From: Exiguobacterium sp018617385
GTDB lineage: Bacteria > Bacillota > Bacilli > Exiguobacteriales > Exiguobacteriaceae
DNA: 61,943 nucleotides
Direction of reading: 5' to 3'
Assembly: GCF_018617385.1 (NCBI RefSeq)
Contig: NZ_JACSKA010000008.1
Location: 1 to 61,943, forward strand
Shown here: in pieces, positions 7,897-16,155 of the stretch
Layout of the letters: each line of letters opens with the position of its first letter
How positions within the stretch are numbered: the first letter of the stretch is position 1
Program-made: the position numbers and the translations under genes
Notes under the pieces: model-generated
Databases searched by the model: none
Told to the model about the DNA's origin: nothing
The model's input: only the letters and a program-made list of their open reading frames with translations

Positions 7897-8433
7897 ATGC
7901 AATACAAATTAGGAGAGTTGACACCAAAAGTCGACCCGACGACTTATCTCGCACCAGGGGCACATGTGATTGGAGATGTGACCATCGGCGCGCACTCGGG
8001 AGTATGGTTCAATACCGTCATCCGTGGAGACGAAGGACCCATTCAAATCGGTTCTTACGTCAACATTCAAGATGGTTCGATGATCCACCAATATGAAGGC
8101 TCACCGACCATCATCCACGACCGTGTCTCGATTGGTCATATGGCGATGATTCACGGCTGTGAGATTGAAGAAGACTGCTTGATTGGCATGCACGCCACCG
8201 TGCTCGATGGGGCGAAGATTGGAAAAGGGTCCTTTGTTGCTGCTGGTGCGCTCGTCACACCGAACATGCAGATTCCTGAAGGGGTGATGGTCATGGGCGT
8301 CCCAGCCAAAGTCGTTCGTCCATTAAACGACGAAGACCGTTTTATCATGGAGAGAACGGTCAAGAAATATGCGAAACGTGCTGAACAGTACCAACAGTCG
8401 TGCGTACCCGTAAGCGAAACACACAGTTTGTGA
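7897..8433 (+). CDS. Gamma-carbonic-anhydrase-like left-handed beta-helix protein (YtoA/YrdA family)
   Basis: This 178-residue protein is made of hexapeptide repeats (for example GDVTIGAHSGVWFNTVIRGD) forming a left-handed beta-helix. Three histidines in the spacing used for trimeric zinc sites are visible in IGHMAMIHGC and GMHATVLDG. The family includes gamma-carbonic anhydrases and many paralogues with no proven activity, so enzyme function is uncertain. Start ATG 7897 follows GAAAGGGG. The gene is divergent from ade. Its stop codon coincides with the first base of a perfect cre site. Confidence 0.8.
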   Translation: MQYKLGELTPKVDPTTYLAPGAHVIGDVTIGAHSGVWFNTVIRGDEGPIQIGSYVNIQDGSMIHQYEGSPTIIHDRVSIGHMAMIHGCEIEEDCLIGMHATVLDGAKIGKGSFVAAGALVTPNMQIPEGVMVMGVPAKVVRPLNDEDRFIMERTVKKYAKRAEQYQQSCVPVSETHSL

Positions 8434-8444
8434 AAGCGTTTACA
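8431..8444. promoter_or_regulatory. cre site (CcpA operator), perfect consensus
   Basis: TGAAAGCGTTTACA fits the cre consensus TGWNANCGNTNWCA at every fixed position. It begins at the stop codon of the beta-helix gene and lies about 50 bp upstream of a good -10 (TATACT, 8496-8501) with a poor -35, ahead of the tiny gene pair at 8543-8778. This points to catabolite-responsive control of that pair. Confidence 0.65.
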
Positions 8445-8542
8445 ATATTCATAAAATGTTAACGTTTCTCTCGAATTTTCTACATAGTTCCTTTGTATAC
8501 TGAAGTTGTAGCCAAGCTGATGTATTGAAAGGAGCCCACTCT

Positions 8543-8728
8543 ATGTATCCGAACCATGATCAACTCATGCTAGACCTGTACGCCTCATCCATCAATCCAA
8601 GTTATGGCCTTCATATCGATGATTCGTTCGATGACACCCTTCACGGTGCACATCGAGAGGTTTGGGAACGTATGCATTTGGATAATAGTAGAGAAGAAGA
8701 TTCTAAAAATGGAGGAACGACTGGATGA
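8543..8728 (+). CDS. 61-residue acidic small protein, unknown function
   Basis: This small soluble protein has many Asp, His and Glu residues (MYPNHDQLMLDLYASSINPS at the start) and no hydrophobic segment or signal. I do not recognise it. Start ATG 8543 has GAAAGGAG about 8 nt upstream. A -10 element (TATACT, 8496-8501) and a perfect cre site precede it, and a strong terminator follows at 8797-8836. Its stop overlaps the ATG of a 17-codon ORF. Good translation signals, its own promoter and its own terminator support a real gene. Confidence 0.6.
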   Translation: MYPNHDQLMLDLYASSINPSYGLHIDDSFDDTLHGAHREVWERMHLDNSREEDSKNGGTTG

Positions 8729-8778
8729 TTCCAACACCTGTGATTCAAGATTGGCTCGCAACAAAATTAAAGCGATAA
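8725..8778 (+). CDS. 17-residue leader-like or micro-protein ORF, translationally coupled
   Basis: The ATG (8725-8727) overlaps the TGA of the preceding gene (ATGA) and has GGAGG at 8711-8715, 9 nt upstream. The peptide MIPTPVIQDWLATKLKR is amphipathic with a basic tail. The ORF ends just before the terminator. It could be a real micro-protein, or a spurious ORF created by a ribosome binding site that serves another purpose. The coupling geometry and strong ribosome binding site favour translation. Confidence 0.4.
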   Translation: MIPTPVIQDWLATKLKR

Positions 8779-8796
8779 CTGACCGATATATAGAGC

Positions 8797-8836
8797 AAGC
8801 GAGCGAAGGGATTTCCCATCGCTCGCTTTTTATTAT
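8797..8836 (+). terminator. Terminator of the tiny-protein operon
   Basis: The hairpin AGCGAGCGAaGGGA / TCCCaTCGCTCGCT has one mismatch and is followed by TTTTTATT. In the opposite direction there is no T-run, so it serves the plus strand only. Confidence 0.8.
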
Positions 8837-9387
8837 TCAAACATGATGAGATGCGAATCAATCGGTTGTCGCGCTTTCGGTGCAGGGATATCTTCTGTGT
8901 CATATTTACCGATTTGCAGGAGACCGATAAACGTCTCCCCTTCCGCCCCAATCATTTCCTTCAACCGTGCATCATCGAACAGTCCACCTGTCCGCCAGAC
9001 CATTCCAATCTCCTGTTCACTTAAAAGCAGTTGAACATTTTGAATGAATGTCGCCGTCGCGAGTAATGCGTCACGATTCCCTTTGTCCGTCTCAAAATGT
9101 TTTGCCGTCACATACATACAGGCCGCCGCATTTAAGATTCGTCCCGTCACTTTTTCGCGTTGCCCCTCTGACGCCTCCGAGAAGGCTGGTTCGAGCGCAT
9201 CGAGTAACACTTGCTTCCCGTCTCCATTGAACACATACACGTTCCATGGCTCGACTTTATTGTGAAATGGTGCATGATGTGCCGATTGTAACACTTCATA
9301 AAGCACTTTCGTATCGATTGGTTCTTCCTTGAACATACGGACCGTACGTCTTTCTTCAATTAACTTTTGTGCTGCTGTCTTTGTCAT
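8833..9387 (-). CDS. Nitroreductase-family FMN oxidoreductase
   Basis: This 184-residue protein belongs to the NAD(P)H/FMN nitroreductase superfamily, close in size to the short YdjA/YodC-like branch. The N-terminal IEERRTVRMFKEEPID and the nearby APFHNKVEPWNVYVF match the FMN-binding start of the fold. The segment QEIGMVWRTGG near residue 135 matches its second conserved block. It probably reduces quinones or nitro compounds in the cytoplasm; the physiological substrate is unknown. The start is ATG 9387, with AAAGGGGAAGTGA upstream. The gene stands alone, convergent with the tiny-protein operon. Confidence 0.8.
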   Translation of the reverse strand: MTKTAAQKLIEERRTVRMFKEEPIDTKVLYEVLQSAHHAPFHNKVEPWNVYVFNGDGKQVLLDALEPAFSEASEGQREKVTGRILNAAACMYVTAKHFETDKGNRDALLATATFIQNVQLLLSEQEIGMVWRTGGLFDDARLKEMIGAEGETFIGLLQIGKYDTEDIPAPKARQPIDSHLIMFE

Positions 9388-9451
9388 GACCGTCACTTCC
9401 CCTTTTTTTCTCTTCTCTATCATAATTGAAAAACGTTCTCATTTCAAAATC

Positions 9452-9483
9452 AAAAAAAAGACTACAGATTGCTCTGCAGTCTT
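9452..9483 (-). terminator. Terminator of the lysine operon
   Basis: On the minus strand AAGACTGCAGA / TCTGTAGTCTT forms a hairpin followed by a long T-run (the As at 9452-9457). It overlaps the lysA stop codon. Confidence 0.85.
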
Positions 9484-10774
9484 ACGTCGATTGCCCAATG
9501 ACCTCACATGCCACCAAGTCTTCAAACGTTTGGCGACGGACGACAAGGCGGTGATTCCCATCCTTGACGAAGACGACCGCCGGACGAAGCATTTGGTTAT
9601 AGTTGCTCGCCATCGAGAAATTGTATGCTCCTGTCGCTTTGACAAGTAATAAGTCACCTGGTGTGACAGGAGGGATCAACGAGCGGTTCGAGATGATGTC
9701 TCCCGACTCACAGCACGCTCCGACTATTTTTGCCTCGAGCGTCTTCTCTTCATTCATCCGTGTCGCTGCCACGACCTCATACTCTGCGTCATACAATGCC
9801 GGACGGATATTGTCCGTCATCCCGCCATCGACAGACACGAATGTACGAACGCCGCTCACTTCTTTGACGGTCCCCACCTCATACAGCGTGGCACCCGCAT
9901 TGGCGACGAGCCAACGTCCTGGCTCAATCCCGATTTTCGGAAGTGGCAATTCACGTGCCTCGACCTCTTCGACCAACGTCTCCATCACTTGCTCCATCGT
10001 CTGGGCAAAATCGAGATATTCGTCTTCATCCAAGTAAGCGACGCCGAATCCCCCACCGATGTTCAAGACGTCCGTCGTATAGCCGGTTTCTTGACGAATC
10101 GTATCCATAAAGCGCACCATCGTCTTCACCGTGTTGATGAAGAGGGTCGGATCTTGAATTTGAGAACCGACGTGACAGTGAATCCCCTTCAACTGTAAGT
10201 GCTCGGCTTCTAACGTCGCACGAACAGCATCTAAATACGTGTCGTCGTGCGTCGGGAAACCGAATTTTGTATCAACCCCACCCGTTTGAATCGCCGCATG
10301 GGCACCTCCGACAACTTGAGGGACAATGCGGAGAAGCACATCGACTTCACGATTGTATTCAGCCGCAAGTCCTGACAAGAGGCTGATCTCTCGCATATTA
10401 TCGATGGTAAAGTGTGTAATCCCCTGTTCGAGCGCGTATGTGATATCCAAAATCGTCTTGTTCGACCCATGGACATGAATGCGCTCCGCCGGTACCCCGG
10501 CATGCAGCGCTACGTACATCTCACCTCGCGAGACGACGTCGATGCTCATTCCTGCCGCCATGACTTTTTCATAAACGGCAGCAATCGATAACGCTTTTGA
10601 CGCGTATAACGCATACGTGTTCGGAAATTTATCAAGAAAGGCTTCCCGGACGATTCCGAGGCGACGCTCTAGTTCTGGCTCACTCATGATATACAAGGGT
10701 GTCCCGTACGTCGCTTGAAGTTCACGGACGGACACGCCTTCGATCAAACATTCTGATTGATTGGTGGTGTACAT
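9482..10774 (-). CDS. lysA: Diaminopimelate decarboxylase
   Basis: This 430-residue fold-III PLP enzyme catalyses the last step of lysine synthesis, meso-diaminopimelate to L-lysine and CO2. The PLP lysine is Lys60 in LYASKALSI. GGGFGVAY, EPGRWLVANAG and the CESGD motif near residue 345 are intact. Start ATG 10774 follows GAAGGAGGAATTGT. The start lies inside the 3' end of the racemase gene (31-bp overlap), indicating tight coupling. It is the last gene of the riboswitch-controlled operon and is followed by a terminator. Confidence 0.95.
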   Translation of the reverse strand: MYTTNQSECLIEGVSVRELQATYGTPLYIMSEPELERRLGIVREAFLDKFPNTYALYASKALSIAAVYEKVMAAGMSIDVVSRGEMYVALHAGVPAERIHVHGSNKTILDITYALEQGITHFTIDNMREISLLSGLAAEYNREVDVLLRIVPQVVGGAHAAIQTGGVDTKFGFPTHDDTYLDAVRATLEAEHLQLKGIHCHVGSQIQDPTLFINTVKTMVRFMDTIRQETGYTTDVLNIGGGFGVAYLDEDEYLDFAQTMEQVMETLVEEVEARELPLPKIGIEPGRWLVANAGATLYEVGTVKEVSGVRTFVSVDGGMTDNIRPALYDAEYEVVAATRMNEEKTLEAKIVGACCESGDIISNRSLIPPVTPGDLLLVKATGAYNFSMASNYNQMLRPAVVFVKDGNHRLVVRRQTFEDLVACEVIGQST

Positions 10775-11832
10775 ACAATTCCTCCTTCAAAGCGATGTGG
10801 GACACGCCAAGAACGGGCACAGAGCTGTTCGGAGTTGTTGGCATAGCCAACACGTGTCACGTCATCGATTTTCGTTTCGATCCCATATAATGCGACGCGG
10901 TCGCCGATTTGTACGTCTTCGTCGACTTTGATGAAGCTATGGCTCATAAAGATATTGCTGACGAACGGATAAGCTTTCCCCTCGATGTGAACGGGTAAAT
11001 GACGTCTCGCTCGCATCAATCCGTCCCCATATCCGACAGGTAAGACAGCAATCCGTTCTTTTGATTCTGCGGTATATCCCGTTCCATACCCGACATGAGC
11101 CCCCGCTTCGATGTCGTGGACGGCAACCACTTCTGTTTCCCAGTAAAACGCAGGTACGAGCCACTCAACCGGCTCGACCGATGAATAACCGTATAAGAAA
11201 ATACCGACACGCACATGTGTGCAATGGTGCAAGCGCGAGTCGTCTTGGAGCGTGGCCGCACTGTTCGCGGCATGAATCAATTCAAACGTATGACGTTCCA
11301 TCAAACGAGTCGACCAGTCAGCAAAACGTTCGACTTGGACGCTATGCTCAACTTCGGCATTATCTGCATCCGCAAGCGGAAAATGTGTACATAATCCGAC
11401 AAGGTTCAATCCTTCATTTTGGCAGAATGCGACGACCCGTAACGCTTCTTCAAACGTTTTGGCACCGAATCGGTTCATGCCGACGTCTAGTTTCAAATGA
11501 AGGCGAACGCCATCGAGATGCTCCCGCTGCGAGACGAGCCATTCATACGAGCCGATTGCGACGTCAAAATCATGGGCATGCACGTGTTCCCACGTGTATA
11601 CCGGATTCATGACGAGGACGCGAGCCGACTCTGCATGCGTTCGCACTTCGAGCGCTTCTTCTAACGTGGTCACCATGAAGTGACGGACCCCTTCATCATA
11701 CAAAGTCGTCACAACTGGCTCCATTCCTAGGTTATAGGCATTGTTTTTCACGACCGCAAACACGGGGCGCCCGAGCGCTTCAATCCGGCGTTTGTTTTCG
11801 CGAATCGCATTTAAGTCAATTGTGACTCCCAT
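10744..11832 (-). CDS. alr2: Alanine racemase-family protein, Alr2 type
   Basis: This 362-residue fold-III PLP enzyme would interconvert L- and D-alanine or a related amino acid. The PLP lysine is Lys29 in VFAVVKNNAYNLG. This departs from the usual VVKADAYGHG of housekeeping Alr, but resembles the VKNNAY motif of the Alr2 encoded in the staphylococcal dap operon. LPVGYGDGLMR and the C-terminal SWRVPHRF block are present. ATG 11832 is used because an AAAGGAG lies upstream; the frame runs back to 11883 without a better start. Its place between an aminotransferase and lysA suggests a role linked to cell-wall amino acids (D-Ala and DAP). The true substrate is not proven. Confidence 0.8.
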   Translation of the reverse strand: MGVTIDLNAIRENKRRIEALGRPVFAVVKNNAYNLGMEPVVTTLYDEGVRHFMVTTLEEALEVRTHAESARVLVMNPVYTWEHVHAHDFDVAIGSYEWLVSQREHLDGVRLHLKLDVGMNRFGAKTFEEALRVVAFCQNEGLNLVGLCTHFPLADADNAEVEHSVQVERFADWSTRLMERHTFELIHAANSAATLQDDSRLHHCTHVRVGIFLYGYSSVEPVEWLVPAFYWETEVVAVHDIEAGAHVGYGTGYTAESKERIAVLPVGYGDGLMRARRHLPVHIEGKAYPFVSNIFMSHSFIKVDEDVQIGDRVALYGIETKIDDVTRVGYANNSEQLCARSWRVPHRFEGGIVCTPPINQNV

Positions 11833-11846
11833 CGTGCAAAACTCCT

Positions 11847-12773
11847 TTACTCTTTTACTGCTGATTTCACAAATGTGATCCAATCGCGATGTTCCGGAAG
11901 CTGTCCTGTTACGGCTTCACGATAGCGTGTCAACATTTCGGTCGCAACCGTTTGGATACCTCCACCAATCGAGATATGGTCGACCTCGATGACGCTCGTC
12001 ACCTCGGCTGCCGTTCCCGTCAAGAAGATTTCATCAGCCACATAGAGCTCGTCGCGTCCGATATGGCGCTCGACGATTTCATAGCCGGCCTCACGAGCCA
12101 ATTGCATCACCGTTTGGCGTGTGATGCCATCTAGTACAGAACAATCAAGGGACGGTGTCGTAATCGTTTTTCCTTTCACGAGGAAGATGTTCGCGACACT
12201 CGCCTCACTGACGTTTCCGTTCATATCAAGGGCAATCGCTTCGTCGAATCCGTCACGGAGCGCCTCTCCTTTTAGTAACTGTGAGTTCATATAGTTCGAT
12301 GCCGCTTTCGCTTGCATTGGCATCATGGTAGAAGACACGCGGCGATACGAGGCCACTTTCGCTCGAATCCCGACCGTCTTGTTGAAGTATTCACCGAGCG
12401 GCCAACACGAGATGGCAACATGTACCTTCGTCTCAGCAGTCGGCATAAGTGCTTGCCATGGTGTTCCAAGGAAGACGAACGGACGGATGTAGCATGCTTC
12501 AAATCCGTTTCGCTCAATCAATTCCATCGTGGCTTGTTCGAGTTCATCTACCGTATACGGTAGCGTGACGTGGTAGTATGCACACGAGCGAACGAGTCGC
12601 TCCAAGTGTTCACGCAACCGGAAGATGGCAGGACCTTCCTCCGTGTGGTACGCGCGAATCCCTTCAAAGAACCCGCTTCCGTAGTGAATCGCGTGTGTCA
12701 TGATACTCGTGTTTGCGTCAGTCGGCTCAATCCAAGCCCCATCTTTCCACATCCATTGTCCATACTGTTCCAT
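11847..12773 (-). CDS. ilvE: Branched-chain amino acid aminotransferase (class IV PLP)
   Basis: This 308-residue fold-IV aminotransferase has the usual IlvE features: THAIHYGSGFFEGIRAY near residue 27, AKAASNYMNSQLLKGEA holding the PLP lysine near 155, and EIFLTGTAAEVTSV near 250. By family it moves amino groups between branched-chain 2-oxo acids and glutamate. Its position inside a diaminopimelate operon is unusual. No dedicated N-acetyl-DAP aminotransferase (PatA) gene is present in this operon, so a side role there is possible but speculative. Start ATG 12773 follows GGGAGAG. A TATAAT-like box about 40 bp upstream may give an extra internal start. Confidence 0.88.
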   Translation of the reverse strand: MEQYGQWMWKDGAWIEPTDANTSIMTHAIHYGSGFFEGIRAYHTEEGPAIFRLREHLERLVRSCAYYHVTLPYTVDELEQATMELIERNGFEACYIRPFVFLGTPWQALMPTAETKVHVAISCWPLGEYFNKTVGIRAKVASYRRVSSTMMPMQAKAASNYMNSQLLKGEALRDGFDEAIALDMNGNVSEASVANIFLVKGKTITTPSLDCSVLDGITRQTVMQLAREAGYEIVERHIGRDELYVADEIFLTGTAAEVTSVIEVDHISIGGGIQTVATEMLTRYREAVTGQLPEHRDWITFVKSAVKE

Positions 12774-12822
12774 AATGCAACTCTCCCATTCCTCATTTTT
12801 TATATTTTCTGTCTATTATACG

Positions 12823-13530
12823 TTAGAGAGAGCGTAAGTCATCAACAAGTTGCGTTTTTTCAGAAGTTTTTTCATCTTTCTGTTTGATGATTCGTGCCGG
12901 TGTTCCCGCAACGACGACGCCTGGAGGGACGTCTTGTGTGACGACACTTCCTGCCGCGACAACCGCATTTTCACCGACGCGAACGCCCTCTAAGATGACC
13001 GCGTTCGCCCCGATCATGACTCCGTCCTCGATGATGACCGGATCTTTTGAAGGTGGCTCAAGGACACCTGCGACCACGGCACCCGCACCGAGGTGAACAT
13101 TTTTCCCGAGCGTTCCGCGCGCTCCGATGACCGCGTTCATGTCGACCATCGAACCATCTCCGATGACCGCTCCGATGTTGACGACAGCTCCCATCATGAC
13201 AACCGCGTTGTTTCCGATTTGGACGTGGTCTCGGATGAACGAGCCTGGTTCGATTCGGGCATTGAGTCGTGTCGTATCAAGCATCGGTACGGCACTGTTG
13301 CGACGGTCGTATTCAAGATGTGAATCCGTGATGACCGATGCATTGTCTTCCAAAAATGCCGCAGCGCGTTCTGCCGTCGTCAAGAACAGTTTCGACTCAT
13401 CCGTTCCGAATGCTTTCGCTTCCTCGATTTCAAGACCTGCCAATTGACCGTTGACGTAAAGCTTGACTGGTGTTTCCTTCTTAGCATCTTTAATATATTG
13501 TGCGATTTCATAAGCGTTTGTGAGTAACAT
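12823..13530 (-). CDS. dapH: 2,3,4,5-tetrahydropyridine-2,6-dicarboxylate N-acetyltransferase
   Basis: This 235-residue enzyme acetylates tetrahydrodipicolinate in the acetylase branch of DAP synthesis (called DapD in staphylococci, DapH in Bacillus). After a helical N-terminal domain, residues about 90-215 are hexapeptide repeats of a left-handed beta-helix (GNNAVVMMGAVVNIGAVIGD). The start is ATG 13530, with GAGGAGG upstream; the longer frame lies within dapB. It overlaps the end of dapB by 23 bp. The following steps need an aminotransferase (PatA) and a deacetylase (DapL), neither of which is in this operon. Confidence 0.93.
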   Translation of the reverse strand: MLLTNAYEIAQYIKDAKKETPVKLYVNGQLAGLEIEEAKAFGTDESKLFLTTAERAAAFLEDNASVITDSHLEYDRRNSAVPMLDTTRLNARIEPGSFIRDHVQIGNNAVVMMGAVVNIGAVIGDGSMVDMNAVIGARGTLGKNVHLGAGAVVAGVLEPPSKDPVIIEDGVMIGANAVILEGVRVGENAVVAAGSVVTQDVPPGVVVAGTPARIIKQKDEKTSEKTQLVDDLRSL

Positions 13531-14257
13531 GAGTAGCCTCCTCGTATAAGTTCGATAGATTATAAAGTCCTGCCGGGCGATCGATGATCGTTGCCGCAGC
13601 GGCAAGTGCCCCGTTTGCAAAGACGCGTTTCGATAGCGCGGTATGTTTCAGTTCAATCATTTCATCATCTCCGGCGAAGAGCACGGTATGCTCACCGAAA
13701 ATCGTGCCACCCCGAATGGAATGCATTCCTAACTCTTCAGCTCCACGCGCTTCCCGACGTGACGTTCGTTCGTAAATCGGTGTCACGTCACGCTTCGCTT
13801 CGATGGCACGTGCCAATAATTCTGCCGTGCCGCTTGGTGCGTCCACTTTCTTTCGATGGTGTGCCTCAATCACTTCAATATCATACCCGAGAGTGAGTGG
13901 GACGAGTTGGTCGAGCAACTGCTTCAAGAGCGCGATCCCGTATGAGGTGTTGTAAGACTGGAAGATCGGGATGTCTTGTGAAGCCGTTTCAATCTCGGCC
14001 AGTTCATCCGGTGTGAAGCCGGTCGTCGCGATGACGAGCGGAATATTGCGCTCCCGTCCGAACGCGAGTAAGCCTGGGAGTAACGCCGGGTTCGAAAAGT
14101 CAATCACGACATCGACGGGTGCCTCTACCTCACTCAAAGTTGCCGTGTGTTCATCACTTCCCGGTGAGACGATTGCCGTGACGTTCACACCTTGCGCATG
14201 AGCGACCTCTTCGACAATTCGTCCCATTGCGCCGAATCCGTGGATGAGAACGTTCAT
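13508..14257 (-). CDS. dapB: 4-hydroxy-tetrahydrodipicolinate reductase
   Basis: This 249-residue NAD(P)H-dependent reductase follows DapA in the pathway. The N-terminal nucleotide-binding motif is IHGFGAMGRIVEEV. The signature EAHHRKKVDAPSGTA, near residues 130-145, carries the catalytic His and Lys. Start ATG 14257 overlaps the dapA stop as ATGA, so the two are translationally coupled. Confidence 0.95.
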   Translation of the reverse strand: MNVLIHGFGAMGRIVEEVAHAQGVNVTAIVSPGSDEHTATLSEVEAPVDVVIDFSNPALLPGLLAFGRERNIPLVIATTGFTPDELAEIETASQDIPIFQSYNTSYGIALLKQLLDQLVPLTLGYDIEVIEAHHRKKVDAPSGTAELLARAIEAKRDVTPIYERTSRREARGAEELGMHSIRGGTIFGEHTVLFAGDDEMIELKHTALSKRVFANGALAAAATIIDRPAGLYNLSNLYEEATHVTHKRL

Positions 14258-15135
14258 TGTCTCACCTCATTGAATTGCTCCATCGCCGACAGTAATTTCG
14301 CTTCAGCCGTCGCGCTCATCGGAACGAGCGGTAGGCGTGGCGCGCCGACTTCAAAACCTCGCGCTTGAAGCGCCGCCTTCACCGGAATCGGATTCACTTC
14401 AGCGAAGAGTTCATCGATGACTGGGAGCAAGCGAATTTGCCACGTGCGAGCCGTCTGTAAATCACCTGCCAACAGCGCTTCTGCCAACGCGACCGTCGCT
14501 CCCGGATAGACGTTTGATAAAACGGAGACGACACCTTGTGCGCCCCAAGCCATGTATGGCAAGATTTGATCGTCATTTCCACAGTAAACAGTGAACCCTT
14601 CCGGAATATGGGCCATCATCTGCGCCATGACCGAGATATCCCCACTCGCTTCTTTCAAGGCCGTGATACGTGGATGTTCTGCGAGCTCACCGACCGTTTC
14701 CGGTGCCAAGGCGACACCCGTCCGTGACGGAACATTATAGAGCATGAGTGGAATCGGTGACGCATCCGCAATCGCGGTAAAGTGAGCAATCAGCCCGGCC
14801 TGTGTCGACTTGTTATAGTATGGTGTGACGACCATCGCCATCTCCGCACCAAGTTCGGCGGCCCGTTTCGTTTTTTCGATACTGACCGCTGTATTGTTCG
14901 ACCCAGTCCCCGCGATGATCACGGCTCGACCGTTTGCGACCTCAACCGCTCGAACGAGCAATGTCTCAAACTCGTCATCAGTGATTGTCATCCCTTCGCC
15001 GGTCGTCCCGCCGATGACGAGACCCGTCACGCCTTCTTTGATTTGGTCTTCAATTAATGCTGCCCATGCTTCTAGATTCAACTGCCCATTTTCTTGAAAC
15101 GGGGTAGCTAATGCTGTCGCCACTCCTGTGAACAT
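14254..15135 (-). CDS. dapA: 4-hydroxy-tetrahydrodipicolinate synthase
   Basis: This 293-residue TIM-barrel aldolase condenses pyruvate with aspartate semialdehyde. GGTTGEG near residue 43, YYNKSTQAG, YNVPSRTG (catalytic Tyr) and ITALKEASGD (Schiff-base Lys near 160) are all present. Start ATG 15135 has GGAGGAGATGAC just upstream. It is the third gene of the lysine operon. Confidence 0.96.
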   Translation of the reverse strand: MFTGVATALATPFQENGQLNLEAWAALIEDQIKEGVTGLVIGGTTGEGMTITDDEFETLLVRAVEVANGRAVIIAGTGSNNTAVSIEKTKRAAELGAEMAMVVTPYYNKSTQAGLIAHFTAIADASPIPLMLYNVPSRTGVALAPETVGELAEHPRITALKEASGDISVMAQMMAHIPEGFTVYCGNDDQILPYMAWGAQGVVSVLSNVYPGATVALAEALLAGDLQTARTWQIRLLPVIDELFAEVNPIPVKAALQARGFEVGAPRLPLVPMSATAEAKLLSAMEQFNEVRQ

Positions 15136-15147
15136 GTCATCTCCTCC

Positions 15148-16143
15148 TTATTTCGTCGCTGTTTGACTAATCATACATTGTGCGATTTGAACGGCATTCG
15201 CGGCCGCTCCTTTTCGGACGTTATCTGCAACGCACCAAAGATGGAACGTATTCGATTGTGAATCGTCTCGGCGAATTCGTCCGACATACACCTCATCCGT
15301 CCCGTTCGCATCGAGAGGTGTCGGGTAGGCCAGTTCAGATGGATTGTCCATCAACACGATTCCTGGTGCATCGGAAAGGACGGCTTTCACTTCTGCGACC
15401 GTCGCATCCCGTTCGAGCGTCACCGTGATCGATACCGCATGACTGTTTCGTACCGGCACCCGGACACAAGTGGCCGTCACCCCGAGGTTTGGCGCATTTA
15501 AAATCTTACGTGTCTCATCCATCATCTTTTGTTCTTCTTTTGTGTAGCCATTTTCTAAAAATACATCGATGTGCGGCAACACATTATCATAAATCGGATA
15601 GGGATAATTCGTCGGTTCTTCTCCGCGCGCACCGCGCTCGAGGTCATCAATCCCTTTTTGACCGGATCCCGATACTGCTTGATACGATGTATAGGCGACG
15701 CGTGTCAGTCCGTATACTTCCGCTAGAGGTGCGAGCGCCACGACCGATTGAATCGTGGAACAGTTCGGGTTCGCGATGAGCGTCTTTTCCGGACTGAGTT
15801 CGACTCGGTTCACTTCCGGTACGATGAGTGGAATTCCTTCTTGCATTCGGAATGCGCTTGAATTATCGATGACGATGACTCCTTGCTCGCTCAACCGTGG
15901 GGCGTATTGCTCACTAATGCTGCCACCAGCAGAGAAGAGTGCGATATCGATCGGGTCCGCATAAATCGCATCGGTCAATTCACGAATCACGACCGATTGC
16001 CCATTTACCTCGACCGTCTTTCCTGCTGAGCGGGCTGAAGCGTAGAGTCTCAGTTCGCTGATTGGAAATTCATATTCCGTTAAGACGTCAATCATTTTTT
16101 GTCCGACGGCACCTGTTGCACCGACGACTGCTACGTTATACAT
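15148..16143 (-). CDS. asd: Aspartate-semialdehyde dehydrogenase
   Basis: This 331-residue NADPH enzyme converts aspartyl phosphate to the semialdehyde shared by lysine, threonine and methionine synthesis. GATGAVGQKM is at the N terminus. The active-site Cys lies in NPNCSTIQ near residue 128, and the QAVSGSGQKG motif follows. Start ATG 16143 follows AAGGAGGTAGCACG. It sits 12 bp after lysC. Confidence 0.96.
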   Translation of the reverse strand: MYNVAVVGATGAVGQKMIDVLTEYEFPISELRLYASARSAGKTVEVNGQSVVIRELTDAIYADPIDIALFSAGGSISEQYAPRLSEQGVIVIDNSSAFRMQEGIPLIVPEVNRVELSPEKTLIANPNCSTIQSVVALAPLAEVYGLTRVAYTSYQAVSGSGQKGIDDLERGARGEEPTNYPYPIYDNVLPHIDVFLENGYTKEEQKMMDETRKILNAPNLGVTATCVRVPVRNSHAVSITVTLERDATVAEVKAVLSDAPGIVLMDNPSELAYPTPLDANGTDEVYVGRIRRDDSQSNTFHLWCVADNVRKGAAANAVQIAQCMISQTATK

Positions 16144-16155
16144 CGTGCTACCTCC

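Noticed and set aside
7659..8096. 145-codon plus-strand ORF
   Set aside because: It spans antisense ade, the intergenic promoter region and the wrong frame of the beta-helix gene; the gene starting at 7897 explains the region.
8833..8835. The 8797-8836 hairpin as terminator of the nitroreductase gene
   Set aside because: On the minus strand the hairpin is not followed by Ts, so it only fits the plus-strand operon.
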